38,411 bases of DNA from Pseudovibrio flavus (GTDB taxonomy: Bacteria > Pseudomonadota > Alphaproteobacteria > Rhizobiales > Stappiaceae): assembly GCF_009711345.1 (NCBI RefSeq), contig NZ_SMMA01000063.1:267658-306068 (forward strand), in the 5' to 3' direction. Below are positions 1 to 7,986 of this stretch, one piece after another; within the stretch, counting starts at the first letter, position 1; each line of letters starts with the position of its first letter. The translations under genes were made by a program, and so were the position numbers. The notes beneath the pieces were generated by a model that was not told where the DNA came from, searched no databases, and saw only the letters and a program-made list of their open reading frames with translations.

Positions 1-35
1 GCAGGAACAAGGCTAGCAGAAGGGGCAAGGCACAT

Positions 36-1007
36 ATGTTCGGAACCGCAAAACGAACCATGGCAGCAATCGGTCTGACGCTTGGAGTTGCTTTAGCAAG
101 CAGCGCGCAGGCCGCGGACTTTCCAAAAAAGCCGGTTGCAATGATTGTGGCCTATAGCCCGGGAGGTGGAACCGATACCGCCGCACGTGTTCTGGCGAAA
201 TACATCAAACCTCACTTGGGTCAGCGTCTCATCATCCAAAATAAGCCGGGTGCGGGTGGTCAAATTGGTTTTACGGCTTTGGCAAACGCAAAAAACGATG
301 GCTACAAGATCGGTTTCATCAACGTTCCTTCCATCTTCCTCGTAAAAATGCTCCGTGAAGGCGTTCCTTACGAGATGGGTGATTACGAGATGATCGGTAA
401 CATTCAGCTTGATCCTGTCGTTCTTACCGTCCCTGCAGATAGTCCATACAAAACCTTTGCTGATCTGATTGCGGCTGCAAAAGCGGCTCCAGATGAAGTT
501 ACTGTTGGTGGAGACGGTCCGCAGTCTAACAACCAACTGCAGTTGGTAGTTGCTGAAGATCTGCTCGGCATTGATCTGAATTTCGTACCATTCAACGGCT
601 CCGGTCCGGCAATTACCGCAACACTGGGTAACCAGATTGAGGCTTCCGTCCCTTCCGCTAGCTCTGCAACCAGCCATATCCAAAGCGGAAATCTTAGGGC
701 GCTCGCTGTATTCGCTGACAAGCGCTACCCGTTCCTTCCTGATGTGCCATCCGTTGCTGAAGCGACAGGTGTTGAGGTTCCCGGCATTGGTGCATCCATG
801 CGAGGTGTCGCTGTTCCTAAAGGCGTAGATGAAGACAAGCGCCGCAAGTTGGAGGCAGCATTTAAGGCTGTGGTTCTGGATCCTGCATTCAAGGAACATG
901 TTGAACGCATGGGGCTTCCTCTCGCCTACATGAGCGCGGACGAGTTCACCTCTTACCTCTCTGAGGCTGAAGCCGGCGTTGCGAACTATGTAGAGCTGCT
1001 CAAATAA
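36..1007 (+). CDS. tctC: TTT transporter periplasmic solute-binding protein (TctC/Bug family)
   Basis: This is a 323-residue exported binding protein of the Bug/TctC family, which captures carboxylated solutes in the periplasm for a TctAB permease. A signal peptide is visible at residues 1-26, ending in SSAQA before ADFPKKP. The mature start, with FPKKPVAMIVAYSPGGGTD, is the typical family opening and contains the loop that binds a ligand carboxylate. The length is normal for the family. The start at 36 has AAGG five bases upstream; an in-frame ATG at 60 is possible but would shorten the signal peptide. tctB and tctA follow on the same strand, so the three-part transporter is complete. The ligand cannot be read from the sequence. 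A sugar acid is inferred from the downstream uronate-type genes. The promoter lies left of the window. Confidence 0.95.
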   Translation: MFGTAKRTMAAIGLTLGVALASSAQAADFPKKPVAMIVAYSPGGGTDTAARVLAKYIKPHLGQRLIIQNKPGAGGQIGFTALANAKNDGYKIGFINVPSIFLVKMLREGVPYEMGDYEMIGNIQLDPVVLTVPADSPYKTFADLIAAAKAAPDEVTVGGDGPQSNNQLQLVVAEDLLGIDLNFVPFNGSGPAITATLGNQIEASVPSASSATSHIQSGNLRALAVFADKRYPFLPDVPSVAEATGVEVPGIGASMRGVAVPKGVDEDKRRKLEAAFKAVVLDPAFKEHVERMGLPLAYMSADEFTSYLSEAEAGVANYVELLK

Positions 1008-1033
1008 TTGAACAAGTAAAGGAGGCCAGATCC

Positions 1034-1489
1034 ATGACAACTGAAAAGAAAAGAGACAGTATCTTCTGCGGTCTGGCCTTTTTCTCTGCTGTTGCAATTG
1101 GTAGCGTCAGCTTTGGCTATGAACTTCAAAGTTCATATTTTCCTCGGCTGCTATCAATTTTCTTAGGTGCTTTGGCAATCGGACTTTGGGTTCGGGTGCT
1201 GAAGTTGGAGTCAGCAGGCCCCAACCTAAAATTGTCAGAGGATGTACGCGCCCAGCTTTGGGGTTTCGCCAAAATCCTTGGCGCCGTACTCATCTATATC
1301 CTCGCTATTCAGCTCACTAACTACGCGGTGGCAACGCTGCTGTTCCTTATCGTGATGATGGGCCTACTGGGTGAGCGAAACTTTGCACGTATGGCACTAG
1401 TGGCTGCTGCAGTTACAGGTGCGCTCTATTACCTCTTCTTCATCTTCCTCGGTGTGACACCACCCGAGGGTCTGGTGATCTTCAGCTAA
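1034..1489 (+). CDS. tctB: TTT transporter small membrane subunit (TctB)
   Basis: The 151-residue membrane protein has four hydrophobic segments, at about residues 12-28, 34-52, 76-96 and 100-140, the last probably two helices. This is the size and layout of TctB, the small, poorly conserved membrane subunit of tripartite tricarboxylate transporters. The start is well fixed by AAAGGAGG seven bases upstream of the ATG. It lies between tctC and tctA with gaps of 26 and 11 bases and is surely co-transcribed. The function rests on position and topology more than on sequence motifs. Confidence 0.9.
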   Translation: MTTEKKRDSIFCGLAFFSAVAIGSVSFGYELQSSYFPRLLSIFLGALAIGLWVRVLKLESAGPNLKLSEDVRAQLWGFAKILGAVLIYILAIQLTNYAVATLLFLIVMMGLLGERNFARMALVAAAVTGALYYLFFIFLGVTPPEGLVIFS

Positions 1490-1500
1490 AAAGACCAAAA

Positions 1501-3006
1501 ATGTTAGAGAATTTACTTCTTGGCCTTTCGGTGATGATGACACCGATGTCCCTTCTTGCTGTCCTCGCAGGCGTAACAGGTGGGGTGATTATTGGCTCTC
1601 TGCCGGGCTTAACCAGCACCATGGGCGTGGCGCTGCTTATTCCGCTCACCTTCTCAATGCCTGCCGAAGCCGGTTTGGCAATGCTGGGCGGCATCTACCT
1701 AGCTTCAACATACAGCGGATCTATTTCCGCTATCCTTTTGAATATTCCGGGAACGCCAGCAGCTGTGGCCACGTTGTTGGACGGGCACCCAATGTCCAAA
1801 CGAGGTGAGAGTACAAGAGCGCTGGCACTTGCAACTTTTGGCTCTAGCATCGGCGGTATTCTGTCGATCATCGCTCTGTTCCTCATAGCTCCCCCTCTGG
1901 CTGCCTTTAGTTTGAAGTTCGGAGCGCCAGAGTATTTCCTCCTTGCTGTATTTGGCATCACGGTCATTGCATCTTTGTCCGCAGGTGCCATGGAAAAGGG
2001 GTTGATGGCAGGGGCGTTCGGTTTGCTGTTGTCCACCATTGGCGCGCATCCGGTGACTGGTGATCTGCGCTTCTCGTTTAACTCACCGGTTCTTTATGAC
2101 GGTATTCCGATGGTGGTCTCTCTGATTGGCCTCTATTCGATACCGGAAGTTATTTCGATGGTTTCTCGCAAGCGGGCCGATATCGGAAAAGCTGCTGAGG
2201 CAGAGCCTCGTGGCGCGCTAAGCTACCTGCCAGAGGTCCTAAAGCAAAAGCTGAACATTCTCCGCTCTTCTCTAATCGGCATTATTGTTGGCATCATCCC
2301 GGGCGTAGGGTGTTCTGTCGGCGGGTTCTTGTCCTACGACGCAGCAAAGCGCGGTAGCAAGCACGCAGAAGAATTCGGCAAAGGCAGCGCTGAAGGTGTT
2401 TTGGCATCGGAGACTGCGAATAACGCAGTAACTGGCGGAACGCTAATCCCACTACTCACCTTGGGTGTTCCCGGTAATCCTGTAACTGCGGTATTGCTCG
2501 GCGGATTGATGATCCACGGTCTGCGTCCGGGAGCTGAACTGTTCACGCTAAATGCTGACATCACTTACGGCTTTATTGTCAGCTTGCTGGTGGCCAACAT
2601 CTTATTCGTACCTATCGGCCTTATCTTCGCGCGCTACTGCGCCAAGGTTATTCAAATACCTACCAGTGTATTGGCGCCGTGTATTTTAGCACTCGCAGTT
2701 ATCGGGTCTTACTCCATCCGCGGCTCGGTAGAAGACATCTTGATCATGCTCTTTATGGGTTTGGTTGGGTTTGTGATGAACCTCTTTGCTGTACCTCGCG
2801 CACCGCTGGTTCTGGGTCTTGTCCTTGGAACGTTGGCCGAGAGTGAACTTGCTCGCTCACTGGCGCTGGTTAGAGGTGATGTCCCTGCCTTCATGATGCA
2901 GCTGGTTACGCGCCCGATTTGCATCGTGCTCCTCATCTTTTGCGCTTATGCGCTCTATCAAGGGGTAGTTCAGCACCGCCGAAATCCGCAGCTACTGGAC
3001 GACTGA
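1501..3006 (+). CDS. tctA: TTT transporter large permease subunit (TctA)
   Basis: The 501-residue polytopic membrane protein has about 11-12 hydrophobic segments and is the transport channel of the TTT system. Family hallmarks are the N-terminal GSLPGLTSTMGVALLIPLTF segment, the repeated related segment IGIIVGIIPGVGCSVGGFLSYD near residues 258-280, and LIPLLTLGVPGNPVTAVLLGGL near 318-340. The length matches typical TctA. The start codon lacks a good Shine-Dalgarno sequence, so translation is probably coupled to tctB, which ends 11 bases upstream. With tctC and tctB it forms a full secondary, ion-driven importer in the inner membrane. Confidence 0.96.
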   Translation: MLENLLLGLSVMMTPMSLLAVLAGVTGGVIIGSLPGLTSTMGVALLIPLTFSMPAEAGLAMLGGIYLASTYSGSISAILLNIPGTPAAVATLLDGHPMSKRGESTRALALATFGSSIGGILSIIALFLIAPPLAAFSLKFGAPEYFLLAVFGITVIASLSAGAMEKGLMAGAFGLLLSTIGAHPVTGDLRFSFNSPVLYDGIPMVVSLIGLYSIPEVISMVSRKRADIGKAAEAEPRGALSYLPEVLKQKLNILRSSLIGIIVGIIPGVGCSVGGFLSYDAAKRGSKHAEEFGKGSAEGVLASETANNAVTGGTLIPLLTLGVPGNPVTAVLLGGLMIHGLRPGAELFTLNADITYGFIVSLLVANILFVPIGLIFARYCAKVIQIPTSVLAPCILALAVIGSYSIRGSVEDILIMLFMGLVGFVMNLFAVPRAPLVLGLVLGTLAESELARSLALVRGDVPAFMMQLVTRPICIVLLIFCAYALYQGVVQHRRNPQLLDD

Positions 3007-3024
3007 TTTAACATGGAGAGAAAC

Positions 3025-3399
3025 GTGACCAAGATTATTTGCAGTATTTCAACGATGCTTGTTGCTACGTTCATGGGAACTTCCGCCTTTGCAGGCGAGT
3101 TAATGGTGAACGGATCTGCCAAGATGGACAAGAAGGGCGAGATCACCATTTCCGGCAAAGACTTCCCGAAAGGGGCTGAAGTCACTTTGATTTTTACCAC
3201 AGCTGACGGCGTGGACAGCGATATCAGCTATGCGCTTAAGCCTGCACCGGTTGCAGATGCCGATGGTAACTTCAGCACCACTTGGTCCTATGGCCGCTTT
3301 GTGAAGAAAAAGCTTGTAGCTCCGGGCGAGTTTTCCCTGCTGGCATCGGATACGGACTTTAACCCGCTCGCAGAAACCAAAATTACCTTCGCCGAATAA
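3025..3399 (+). CDS. small exported protein of unknown function in the TTT operon
   Basis: I do not recognise a named family. An N-terminal signal peptide ends at about TSAFA before GELMVNG, leaving a mature domain of about 98 residues. This domain is rich in alternating beta-type residues (MVNGSAKMDKKGEITISGKD, then VTLIFTTADG, then a C-terminal KITFAE), which suggests a small immunoglobulin-like beta-sandwich. No cysteine remains in the mature part, so it is not a lipoprotein. An ATG at 3013 is in frame but has no Shine-Dalgarno. The sequence GGAGAG at 3016-3021, six bases before GTG 3025, favours the GTG start and a protein of 124 residues. It follows tctA closely and precedes the propeller gene, so it may be a periplasmic accessory of this uptake system (inference). 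Confidence 0.8.
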   Translation: MTKIICSISTMLVATFMGTSAFAGELMVNGSAKMDKKGEITISGKDFPKGAEVTLIFTTADGVDSDISYALKPAPVADADGNFSTTWSYGRFVKKKLVAPGEFSLLASDTDFNPLAETKITFAE

Positions 3400-3406
3400 T
3401 AATTGC

Positions 3407-3428
3407 AGGAGGCGCTATGTCGCCTCCT
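3407..3428 (+). promoter_or_regulatory. perfect 8-bp hairpin that holds the Shine-Dalgarno of an upstream candidate start
   Basis: AGGAGGCG at 3407-3414 pairs perfectly with CGCCTCCT at 3421-3428 across a six-base loop that contains the ATG at 3417. If that ATG were used, its own ribosome site would be buried in the stem. No T-run follows, so it is not a classic terminator. It may stabilise the upstream mRNA or modulate translation of the propeller gene. Confidence 0.6.
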
Positions 3429-3455
3429 AATTCCCCTCCTTCAGGAAACTCCTCC

Positions 3456-4727
3456 ATGACCCGCCAAACCATGCTCTGTCCCTCGCGAAAAGTCGGGACG
3501 GGAAACGCTCACCATTTCTTTGGCTACTATAATAAGTCAAATTTTGACGGTACCGGCCAGAGGCTTCTGGCGCAGCAAGTGCCAATGCGAACAGCAGACC
3601 TGACTGGCCGTGAAATCGCTGAGGTGGGGTTCTTTGACCTTGCGAATGAGGATCAGTTCCACGTGATTGGAACCACATCCACTTGGAACTGGCAGATGGG
3701 TTCACAGGTTCAATGGTTGGGCGGCAAGAACTATCGTCAAATCATCTACAATACGCGTCGGGAAACACCTGACACGACGCGGCCGTATCCCGAGTACCGT
3801 GCAACGATCCATGATCTTGATACGGGTGAAGACCGGCACCTACCGCTGCCTGTTTATATTGTTGCGCCTAATGGCAAGGCCGCGTTTTGTGTCAACTACT
3901 CACGTTTTCAGGTTACTCATCCTACGATCTGCTATCGGGCATGGTACGGTGAACCTACTCTCGAACTTGCTCCGGAAGATGATGGTATCTTTCGAATGGA
4001 CATTGAGACAGGCCGGTATGAGCTGATCCTTAGTCTTGCCGATCTCAAGCGGTTCCAGAATGTGCCATCCATGGAGAAAGCCATCCATTGGGTTACGCAT
4101 ATGGAGATGAACCCGTCCTCGACGCGGCTTCTGTTTATTCACCGCTGGACCGAACGCGTTGAAGATGAAACGTGTTTCTTGCACCGGCTCTTCACCTGCG
4201 ATCCAGACGGCTCAAACCTCAGACTGCTGGAATGCTCCGACCATCCGCTGCCGCAGTTGGAGGATAACTTTGATCCGAATTCGGTCGGCACATTCGACTA
4301 TGAAAAGTCCGAATACCAAATTTCTCACCCGCTTTGGAAAGGCGACGACCATGTCATCGTTTGGGGGCCTCATGATGGAGAGATCCACTATCATCTCTAC
4401 AATGATGTGACCGGAGAAGCGGAGGTGATTGGCCGAGGTGAGCTCAATGAAAACGGCCATATGACGTACTACAACGGCGGAAATTGGATGCTTTCCGATA
4501 CCTATCCGGATGATGTGACCGACGAGCGCTTTTTGTTTCTATGGGATTCAGCCAAGGAACAGCGAATAGACATCGGCGTTTTCAAGACTGACCCGAACCT
4601 TGGCAAAGAAAACCGATGCGATTTGCACCCGCGCTGGAGCGCTGATGGCAAATCAGTTTGCATAGACTCCATCCACGAAACGGAGCGTCAGCTCTATATC
4701 GTAGATGTGAGCGGGATCATGGAATAA
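3456..4727 (+). CDS. oligogalacturonate lyase-like (PL22/TolB-type) beta-propeller protein
   Basis: The 423-residue protein has no signal peptide and is likely cytoplasmic, like oligogalacturonate lyase. It shows repeated propeller blades with motifs such as DLDTGEDRHLPL, DIETGRYELI and HPRWSADGKSVCIDS near the end. The opening NAHHFFGYYNKSNFDGTGQRL (about residues 17-37) recalls the first blade of PL22 lyases. By eye, the PL22 metal ligands His-Gln-His-His correspond here to H335 (NENGHMTYY), N386, D389 and H391 (ENRCDLHPRW). Two ligands are therefore changed, although all four can still bind metal. A start at 3417 is possible, but ATG 3456 has AGGAA eight bases upstream and avoids the hairpin. 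The neighbouring TTT genes and the convergent kdgF support a role in breaking down imported uronate oligomers. Lyase activity is inferred; a binding-only propeller is the alternative. Confidence 0.75.
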   Translation: MTRQTMLCPSRKVGTGNAHHFFGYYNKSNFDGTGQRLLAQQVPMRTADLTGREIAEVGFFDLANEDQFHVIGTTSTWNWQMGSQVQWLGGKNYRQIIYNTRRETPDTTRPYPEYRATIHDLDTGEDRHLPLPVYIVAPNGKAAFCVNYSRFQVTHPTICYRAWYGEPTLELAPEDDGIFRMDIETGRYELILSLADLKRFQNVPSMEKAIHWVTHMEMNPSSTRLLFIHRWTERVEDETCFLHRLFTCDPDGSNLRLLECSDHPLPQLEDNFDPNSVGTFDYEKSEYQISHPLWKGDDHVIVWGPHDGEIHYHLYNDVTGEAEVIGRGELNENGHMTYYNGGNWMLSDTYPDDVTDERFLFLWDSAKEQRIDIGVFKTDPNLGKENRCDLHPRWSADGKSVCIDSIHETERQLYIVDVSGIME

Positions 4728-4734
4728 GAAAAAA

Positions 4735-4762
4735 GGGGAGGGCAGCTTTTGCCGCTCTCCCC
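4735..4762. terminator. bidirectional terminator between convergent operons
   Basis: GGGGAGGGCAGC pairs with GCCGCTCTCCCC across a TTTT loop, giving twelve positions with one mismatch and one G-T pair. On the minus strand it is followed by six T, making a good intrinsic terminator for the kdgF operon. On the plus strand the following ATTTGCAT is weaker, but the hairpin still sits eight bases after the propeller stop codon. Confidence 0.85.
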
Positions 4763-4805
4763 ATTTGCATATAGGCTGAGTGGTTCTGGCATTCTAACCA
4801 GTCGA

Positions 4806-5126
4806 TTAAAGATAATCGTCTCTGCAAGGCGTAAAGGTGTCGAGCAATACGCCCTTTTCAACGCATGTGCAGCCATGCGGGACGTTAGATGCCTTGAACA
4901 TCGCATCGCCCGCTTTCACGCGTTTGGTTACGCCGTCAATTGTGAAGTCGAAAATGCCTGAGAGCACGAAACTTGTTTGTTCGTGTTCATGTGAATGTAT
5001 TGGCCCGACTGCACCTTCTTCGAAGTAGATCTTCACCGTCATAGACTTGTCAGAGTGCGCAACGATTTCTCGTTTCATGCCGCCGCCAATGTCTTTCGCG
5101 GTTCGGTCACTTTCATAAATAAACAT
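4806..5126 (-). CDS. kdgF: KdgF-type cupin, unsaturated uronate linearising enzyme
   Basis: The 106-residue single-domain cupin matches the KdgF family in length. KdgF converts 4,5-unsaturated uronates released by pectate, oligogalacturonate or alginate lyases into the open ketonised form. The first cupin motif HSHEHEQ gives H44, H46 and Q50 as metal ligands, with glutamine in place of the usual glutamate as in known KdgF proteins. The second motif AGDAMFKASNVPHG gives H84. The start codon has no clear Shine-Dalgarno. It is the last gene of the minus-strand TRAP operon, 102 bases after dctM, and ends at a strong terminator shared with the convergent propeller gene. The pairing with an oligogalacturonate lyase-like protein supports the assignment. 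Another small cupin function remains possible. Confidence 0.82.
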   Translation of the reverse strand: MFIYESDRTAKDIGGGMKREIVAHSDKSMTVKIYFEEGAVGPIHSHEHEQTSFVLSGIFDFTIDGVTKRVKAGDAMFKASNVPHGCTCVEKGVLLDTFTPCRDDYL

Positions 5127-5155
5127 GGAGGTTGCTCTGGCTTTGTTGGCGAGGT

Positions 5156-5186
5156 GTTGCCTGCAACGTTAAGAGCCGCAGGCAAC
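5156..5186 (-). promoter_or_regulatory. 9-bp hairpin in the dctM-kdgF spacer
   Basis: GTTGCCTGC at 5156-5164 pairs exactly with GCAGGCAAC at 5178-5186 around a 13-base loop. It lies between dctM and kdgF on the minus strand and lacks a following T-run. An mRNA processing or stability element is likely. Confidence 0.5.
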
Positions 5187-5228
5187 TGTGTTTGAAACCA
5201 AGTTATTGAAGTGGGTGGCTTAGTGGCC

Positions 5229-6518
5229 TCACATCAACAGATTTGGAAGGAACATGACGATTGAAGGGATCAGCACGAGCACGAGCAGGAAGCCAAGCAA
5301 TGTTCCGATAAACGGTACAGCATGTTTACAGGTATCAATAAATCGAGCTCCGGCGATACTTGTCGTGACGAACATCAAGACCGCAACGGGCGGCGTGGTC
5401 GCACCGATCTGCGTTGCAATAACCATAAGAACGCCAACGTGGATCTGATCAAAGCCGAAGTTCTGAGCAACGTAAGCGGCGATTGGCACGAACACGATCA
5501 GAACAGCCAAACTTTCCAAGAACATCGTCAGCACAATCACAGTGGCAAGCAAAGCGATAAGGATGACAGTCGCGTTGTCAGAAAGCGTTGATAGTGTTGC
5601 AAGTACGAGCTGGTTAAAGTTGAGGTAAGCAAGCAGCCAACCCAATGCGCCAGCCATAGAGATGATGCCCACAACAGTTGCGGTTGTTACTGCTGCCTCA
5701 AGAATAACGCGAGGCATATCCTTTAGTTTGAGCTCTTTGTAGACAAGCACGCTCACGAGGAAGGAATACAAACTTGCGACAACGCCAGCTTCGGTTGCTG
5801 TAAACACGCCAGAGAAGATGCCGCCCAGAATGATTACTGGAGCAAGCAGCGCGACCCATGCTTCACGAGCAGCCTTTAGCAATTGGCTGAATGATGCTTT
5901 CGGTTCGCGGTGATTCAGCTCTGGATAGTTCGGCAAAAACGCCAGCAAACGAACCATTACCATCATCATGACGGCCAGTAGAAGGCCTGGTAGGATGCCG
6001 CCTATGAAAAGCCCGCCAATGGAAACGCCGGTCATTGCGCCATAGACGATCATTGTCATACTTGGTGGAATGATCGGGCCGATAGTTGCTGCAGAGCCTA
6101 CGATTGCAGCAGCGAGACCGGGCTGATAGCCCTTGTCTTTCATAGCCGGAATGATGATGCCGCCGATAGCTGCTGCCTCTGCGGTTGAGGAACCTGAGAC
6201 GTTGGCCATAGCGGTACAAGACACAATTGCAGTGTGAGCAAGCGAGCCGCGATAATGACCCACGCAGGCCATACCGAAGTTGACGAGCGCTTGGGCCAAG
6301 CCGCCTTTTGCCATGAGTGCGCCAGCCAGAACGAAGTACGGTAGCGCCAACAGCGAAAATGAATCCAGCATCGCGAAAATTCGCTGCGGGAACAGAGCGA
6401 AGTTGATGCCATCAATGAAGTACATGCCGCCGGCACCAACGAGGCCAATGGCAAGAAGAATCGGTACACCGATACCAACAAAGCCCAGAAGAATAGCAAA
6501 GAGAACGAGAAGAACCAT
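5229..6518 (-). CDS. dctM: TRAP transporter large permease (DctM)
   Basis: The 429-residue polytopic protein belongs to the DctM/ion-transporter superfamily and is the transport subunit of a TRAP system. It has about twelve hydrophobic segments. Typical family blocks are SFSLLALPYFVLAGALMAKGG near 50-70, SCTAMANVSGSSTAEAAAIG near 99-118 and AATIGPIIPPSMTMIVYGA near 143-161. The length is normal. The start lies one base after the dctQ stop, with GAGG upstream, so the two are translationally coupled. Its partner binding protein dctP is upstream at 8028-9005. The surrounding isomerase and cupin point to a uronate or unsaturated uronate as substrate (inference). Confidence 0.96.
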   Translation of the reverse strand: MVLLVLFAILLGFVGIGVPILLAIGLVGAGGMYFIDGINFALFPQRIFAMLDSFSLLALPYFVLAGALMAKGGLAQALVNFGMACVGHYRGSLAHTAIVSCTAMANVSGSSTAEAAAIGGIIIPAMKDKGYQPGLAAAIVGSAATIGPIIPPSMTMIVYGAMTGVSIGGLFIGGILPGLLLAVMMMVMVRLLAFLPNYPELNHREPKASFSQLLKAAREAWVALLAPVIILGGIFSGVFTATEAGVVASLYSFLVSVLVYKELKLKDMPRVILEAAVTTATVVGIISMAGALGWLLAYLNFNQLVLATLSTLSDNATVILIALLATVIVLTMFLESLAVLIVFVPIAAYVAQNFGFDQIHVGVLMVIATQIGATTPPVAVLMFVTTSIAGARFIDTCKHAVPFIGTLLGFLLVLVLIPSIVMFLPNLLM

Positions 6519-6519
6519 C

Positions 6520-6987
6520 TTACTGTGCCTCTACTGGTTTGAGGATTGTTTCCCTGATAATTCTTTCAGCCGCGCAAATAACTAGGTAAGTGCTGCCAAT
6601 AACCAGGCCGAAGTAGACGTAGTTCATTGAAATATCGAGACCGGAGCTGATCTGGTTGCGGCCAAGGCGCAGGAGCGGCTGAATACCCCAGATAATCAAT
6701 CCCCCAAGAAGCATCCACATTGCGTCGATGAGAAGAACAAGCCAGCGACCGTACCTGTCAGGAAGCATGTTCATCAGAATATCGACGCCGATATGCGCGC
6801 CGCGTCTGTAACCGATAGGGATTGCTAAAAAGACTAACCAGATATGCCCATAACGCTGGAACTCTTCTGACCAGCTGAGAGAGATATTGAAGAAGAAGCG
6901 ATTACCTACTTGTCCAAGGCCCACAAGAACAATGGCAACGAACAGCAATATTACCGCTGTTTCGAAACATTTATGAACGATGTGCAT
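6520..6987 (-). CDS. dctQ: TRAP transporter small membrane subunit (DctQ)
   Basis: The 155-residue protein has four predicted membrane helices and the DctQ signature region WSEEFQRYGHIWLVFLAIPIGYRRGAHIGVD near 39-70 (usually written W-E-E with RxGxHIxxD). DctQ joins the TRAP permease to its binding protein. The start has AAGGGAG about seven bases upstream. That ribosome site is itself complementary to sequences further up the leader (see the hairpin at 6992-7062), so translation may be modulated. Confidence 0.94.
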   Translation of the reverse strand: MHIVHKCFETAVILLFVAIVLVGLGQVGNRFFFNISLSWSEEFQRYGHIWLVFLAIPIGYRRGAHIGVDILMNMLPDRYGRWLVLLIDAMWMLLGGLIIWGIQPLLRLGRNQISSGLDISMNYVYFGLVIGSTYLVICAAERIIRETILKPVEAQ

Positions 6988-6991
6988 GAAA

Positions 6992-7062
6992 AACTCCCTT
7001 CATAAGGGTGCAGCTTTCCAAGCCCGAAAGCGCCTGCGCTTTCAGGTTGGAAACTGGGAGTT
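6992..7062 (-). promoter_or_regulatory. nested stem-loop leader over the dctQ ribosome-binding site
   Basis: An inner hairpin pairs TTTCCAA (7015-7021) with TTGGAAA (7047-7053) and GAAAGCG (7026-7032) with CGCTTTC (7037-7043) around a CCTG loop. An outer pair matches AACTCCC (6992-6998) with GGGAGTT (7056-7062). On the minus strand the 6992-6998 arm is GGGAGTT, which is the dctQ Shine-Dalgarno. A short local CCCTT/AAGGG pair offers a second way to cover it. Confidence 0.6.
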
Positions 7063-7102
7063 GTTGTGATTTAGAAAACCCCGCTAACGGTGTCTTTCAG
7101 AG

Positions 7103-7936
7103 CTATTTGAATGCTGCGCGCATGTCTTTAATGCCGGGGATTCGTTCAGCAATGTACTCGTGAGTAGTCTCGAAGCGCTGGACCAACCCCCTAGCAGTCC
7201 TTCCTGCCAGAATGGTGAAGACATATTTTTGGTGCTGTGGAGAGGTCGCTGTAGGATGGTAGCCTTTATCAATAACCGCCGTGTCGCCATTGCGTGTTGC
7301 AAAAGCCTTCATGTCATCACCGTCCTCATAGAGGAACTGCACACCAAAACCTGTCTCGGGGTTCAAGCGATAATGATATACCTCTTGGTGGTCTGTTTCG
7401 CCGTCACCATCGGTGTCGTGCTTGTGTGGAGGATAGCCAGACCAGCAGCCTTCATCAGCATACAGCTCACTAATGAGAAGGTTACCTGCTCGGCCATTGC
7501 CATTTTGTCCAAGAAGATGAGAGATACGGCGACGGGATTTGGTTTCGTTTGAACCAACATCGACGGTCTGGATCTCTTCAATCGGAATGAAGAATGGCGC
7601 AAAAGTGCGATCACACACCATGCCTGCAATGGCGACTTCAGTATCGGTGTGAGCGACTAGCTCAACCTTTTCGGCAGTGCCTGCATAGACGCTTTCACCC
7701 GGGCCATCCCAAACGCTATCTCGCTTACCGATGTTCTCGAATGTTTCTTCGTCAACAATAATATCAACGCGGCCAGACATTGGGGTGAAATGGGTTTCTA
7801 GGCCCTTCAAGTCCAACACTAGTCGTTCGCCAGCGGTAAGGCGCACTACGTTGAAGTAGACTAGGTCAAGTTCGCCTTTGCCAGGCTCTACGATTGGTTC
7901 ATTTTTATTGTCATAGGCTTTTATGATGGAAGCCAT
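7103..7936 (-). CDS. KduI/IolB-family sugar-acid isomerase
   Basis: The 277-residue bicupin belongs to the family that includes 5-deoxyglucuronate isomerase (IolB) and 5-keto-4-deoxyuronate isomerase (KduI). The C-terminal cupin carries CWSGYPPHKHD with H171 and H173, then E185 (HQEVYHY) and H227 (GYHPT), the expected metal ligands. The sequence style (WSGYPPHKHD, ending in an AGR segment) is closer to IolB. The context, with kdgF, a TRAP importer and an oligogalacturonate lyase-like gene and no other inositol genes, argues for a uronate role like KduI: isomerising the KdgF product toward 2,5-diketo-3-deoxygluconate. It lies between dctP and dctQ. True IolB activity is the alternative. Confidence 0.82.
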   Translation of the reverse strand: MASIIKAYDNKNEPIVEPGKGELDLVYFNVVRLTAGERLVLDLKGLETHFTPMSGRVDIIVDEETFENIGKRDSVWDGPGESVYAGTAEKVELVAHTDTEVAIAGMVCDRTFAPFFIPIEEIQTVDVGSNETKSRRRISHLLGQNGNGRAGNLLISELYADEGCWSGYPPHKHDTDGDGETDHQEVYHYRLNPETGFGVQFLYEDGDDMKAFATRNGDTAVIDKGYHPTATSPQHQKYVFTILAGRTARGLVQRFETTHEYIAERIPGIKDMRAAFK

Positions 7937-7986
7937 GGATTGTTTATCCTTGCAGCTCTGCTACCGAAGAAGGTCTTTTGGGGAGG

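Noticed and set aside
93-1097. 334-residue open frame antisense to tctC
   Set aside because: It lies opposite a gene with a clear signal peptide and family motifs, its protein is rich in C, R and N in no domain-like pattern, and it has no ribosome site.
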